Source: Halieaceae bacterium
Lineage (GTDB): Bacteria > Pseudomonadota > Gammaproteobacteria > Pseudomonadales > Halieaceae
Reading direction: 5' to 3'
DNA length: 40,018 nt
Assembly (NCBI GenBank): GCA_029247075.1
Contig: JAQWLX010000086.1
Span: 1-40,018, forward strand
Positions within the stretch are counted from its first letter, which is position 1. Every line of letters begins with the position of its first letter. The position numbers were made by a program, and so were the translations under genes. Of the stretch, positions 39,498 to 40,018 are shown piece by piece. The notes beneath the pieces are model-generated. The model was given only the letters and a program-made list of their open reading frames with translations. It did not search any database and was not told the DNA's origin.

Positions 39498-39513
39498 TTT
39501 CATGGAGATCGTT

Positions 39514-40018
39514 ATGCACTCCCTTATCGACAGCAGAACTGAAATTCGTAGTTTAAAAGCAATTTCATTGCAGATACCGATAAAGATGATTATTAGTAGT
39601 CTTATTCTACTTAACACTAATCTTCTATTTGCTTTCGAAAAAATTGATGACTCTAATATTGAAAAAACTTTGATAAAAGATTTGGATTTTCAGTATGGTC
39701 CATCAGCTTCGGGTGTCCTATCACTTACCATTGAAGGTGAAGTTGAGAATATTTCGATCAATCAAGTTGAAGGCAAGCTAACAGTTCAAATCCCAAATGC
39801 CGTTGCCAATAATAATTTACTAAGAACTTACTACGTGTCTGATTTTGGAACACCGGTCGATAGAATTATTTTAAATAAAATCACTCAGGGAGTTTCAATA
39901 ATATTAGAAACTAACGAGCTAGTTAGTTATGTATCAGATCAAACCGCTCATAAATATGTGCTTAATATAAGTCATGAAAGTACGGATGATGAATCATCAT
40001 TATCTCAAGAGATGTTCA
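39514..40018 (+). CDS. pilQ: Type IV pilus secretin PilQ, N-terminal part, truncated by the right window edge
   Basis: Translated by hand from ATG 39514 (GGAG upstream): MHSLIDSRTEIRSLKAISLQIPIKMIISSLILLNTNLLFAFEKIDDSN...LDFQYGPSASGVLSLTIEGEVENISINQVEGKLTVQIPNAVANNNLL, AMIN-domain-like. Not in the ORF track. Confidence 0.88.
   Translation, partial: MHSLIDSRTEIRSLKAISLQIPIKMIISSLILLNTNLLFAFEKIDDSNIEKTLIKDLDFQYGPSASGVLSLTIEGEVENISINQVEGKLTVQIPNAVANNNLLRTYYVSDFGTPVDRIILNKITQGVSIILETNELVSYVSDQTAHKYVLNISHESTDDESSLSQEMF

Overview
The window looks like chromosome from a gammaproteobacterium with moderately AT-rich, compactly packed genes; taxonomy is inferred from gene content and order only. Most of it is core housekeeping: dtd, parC, serB, efp-epmA, pntAA-pntAB-pntB, tatABC, hisIE, ubiEJB, hslVU, argS, priA, rpmE, ponA and pilMNOPQ. 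The right half (about 21.6-40.0 kb) follows the gene order I know from Pseudomonas-type genomes. I found no rRNA, tRNA, CRISPR array, prophage or transposon. The most interesting regions are: (1) an ECF sigma / ChrR-type anti-sigma pair divergent from a lipid-modification operon (FAD oxidoreductase, DUF1365, cyclopropane-fatty-acid-synthase family), where both directions carry a TGATCC-N18-TAA-like promoter; (2) the 5' end of a GSII-type glutamine synthetase on the minus strand at the left edge, missing from the ORF track, preceded by a near-consensus sigma-54 promoter and two NtrC-like sites 21 bp apart; (3) an AhpA/Smp-like membrane protein next to serB with what looks like a degenerate class III nucleotide-cyclase domain; (4) an HslV whose probable start leaves a short propeptide before the catalytic Thr. 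I saw no clear evidence of a wholly new system. The ECF-regulated membrane-lipid module is the best candidate for follow-up. Family assignments come from recognising protein motifs by eye; no database search was run.
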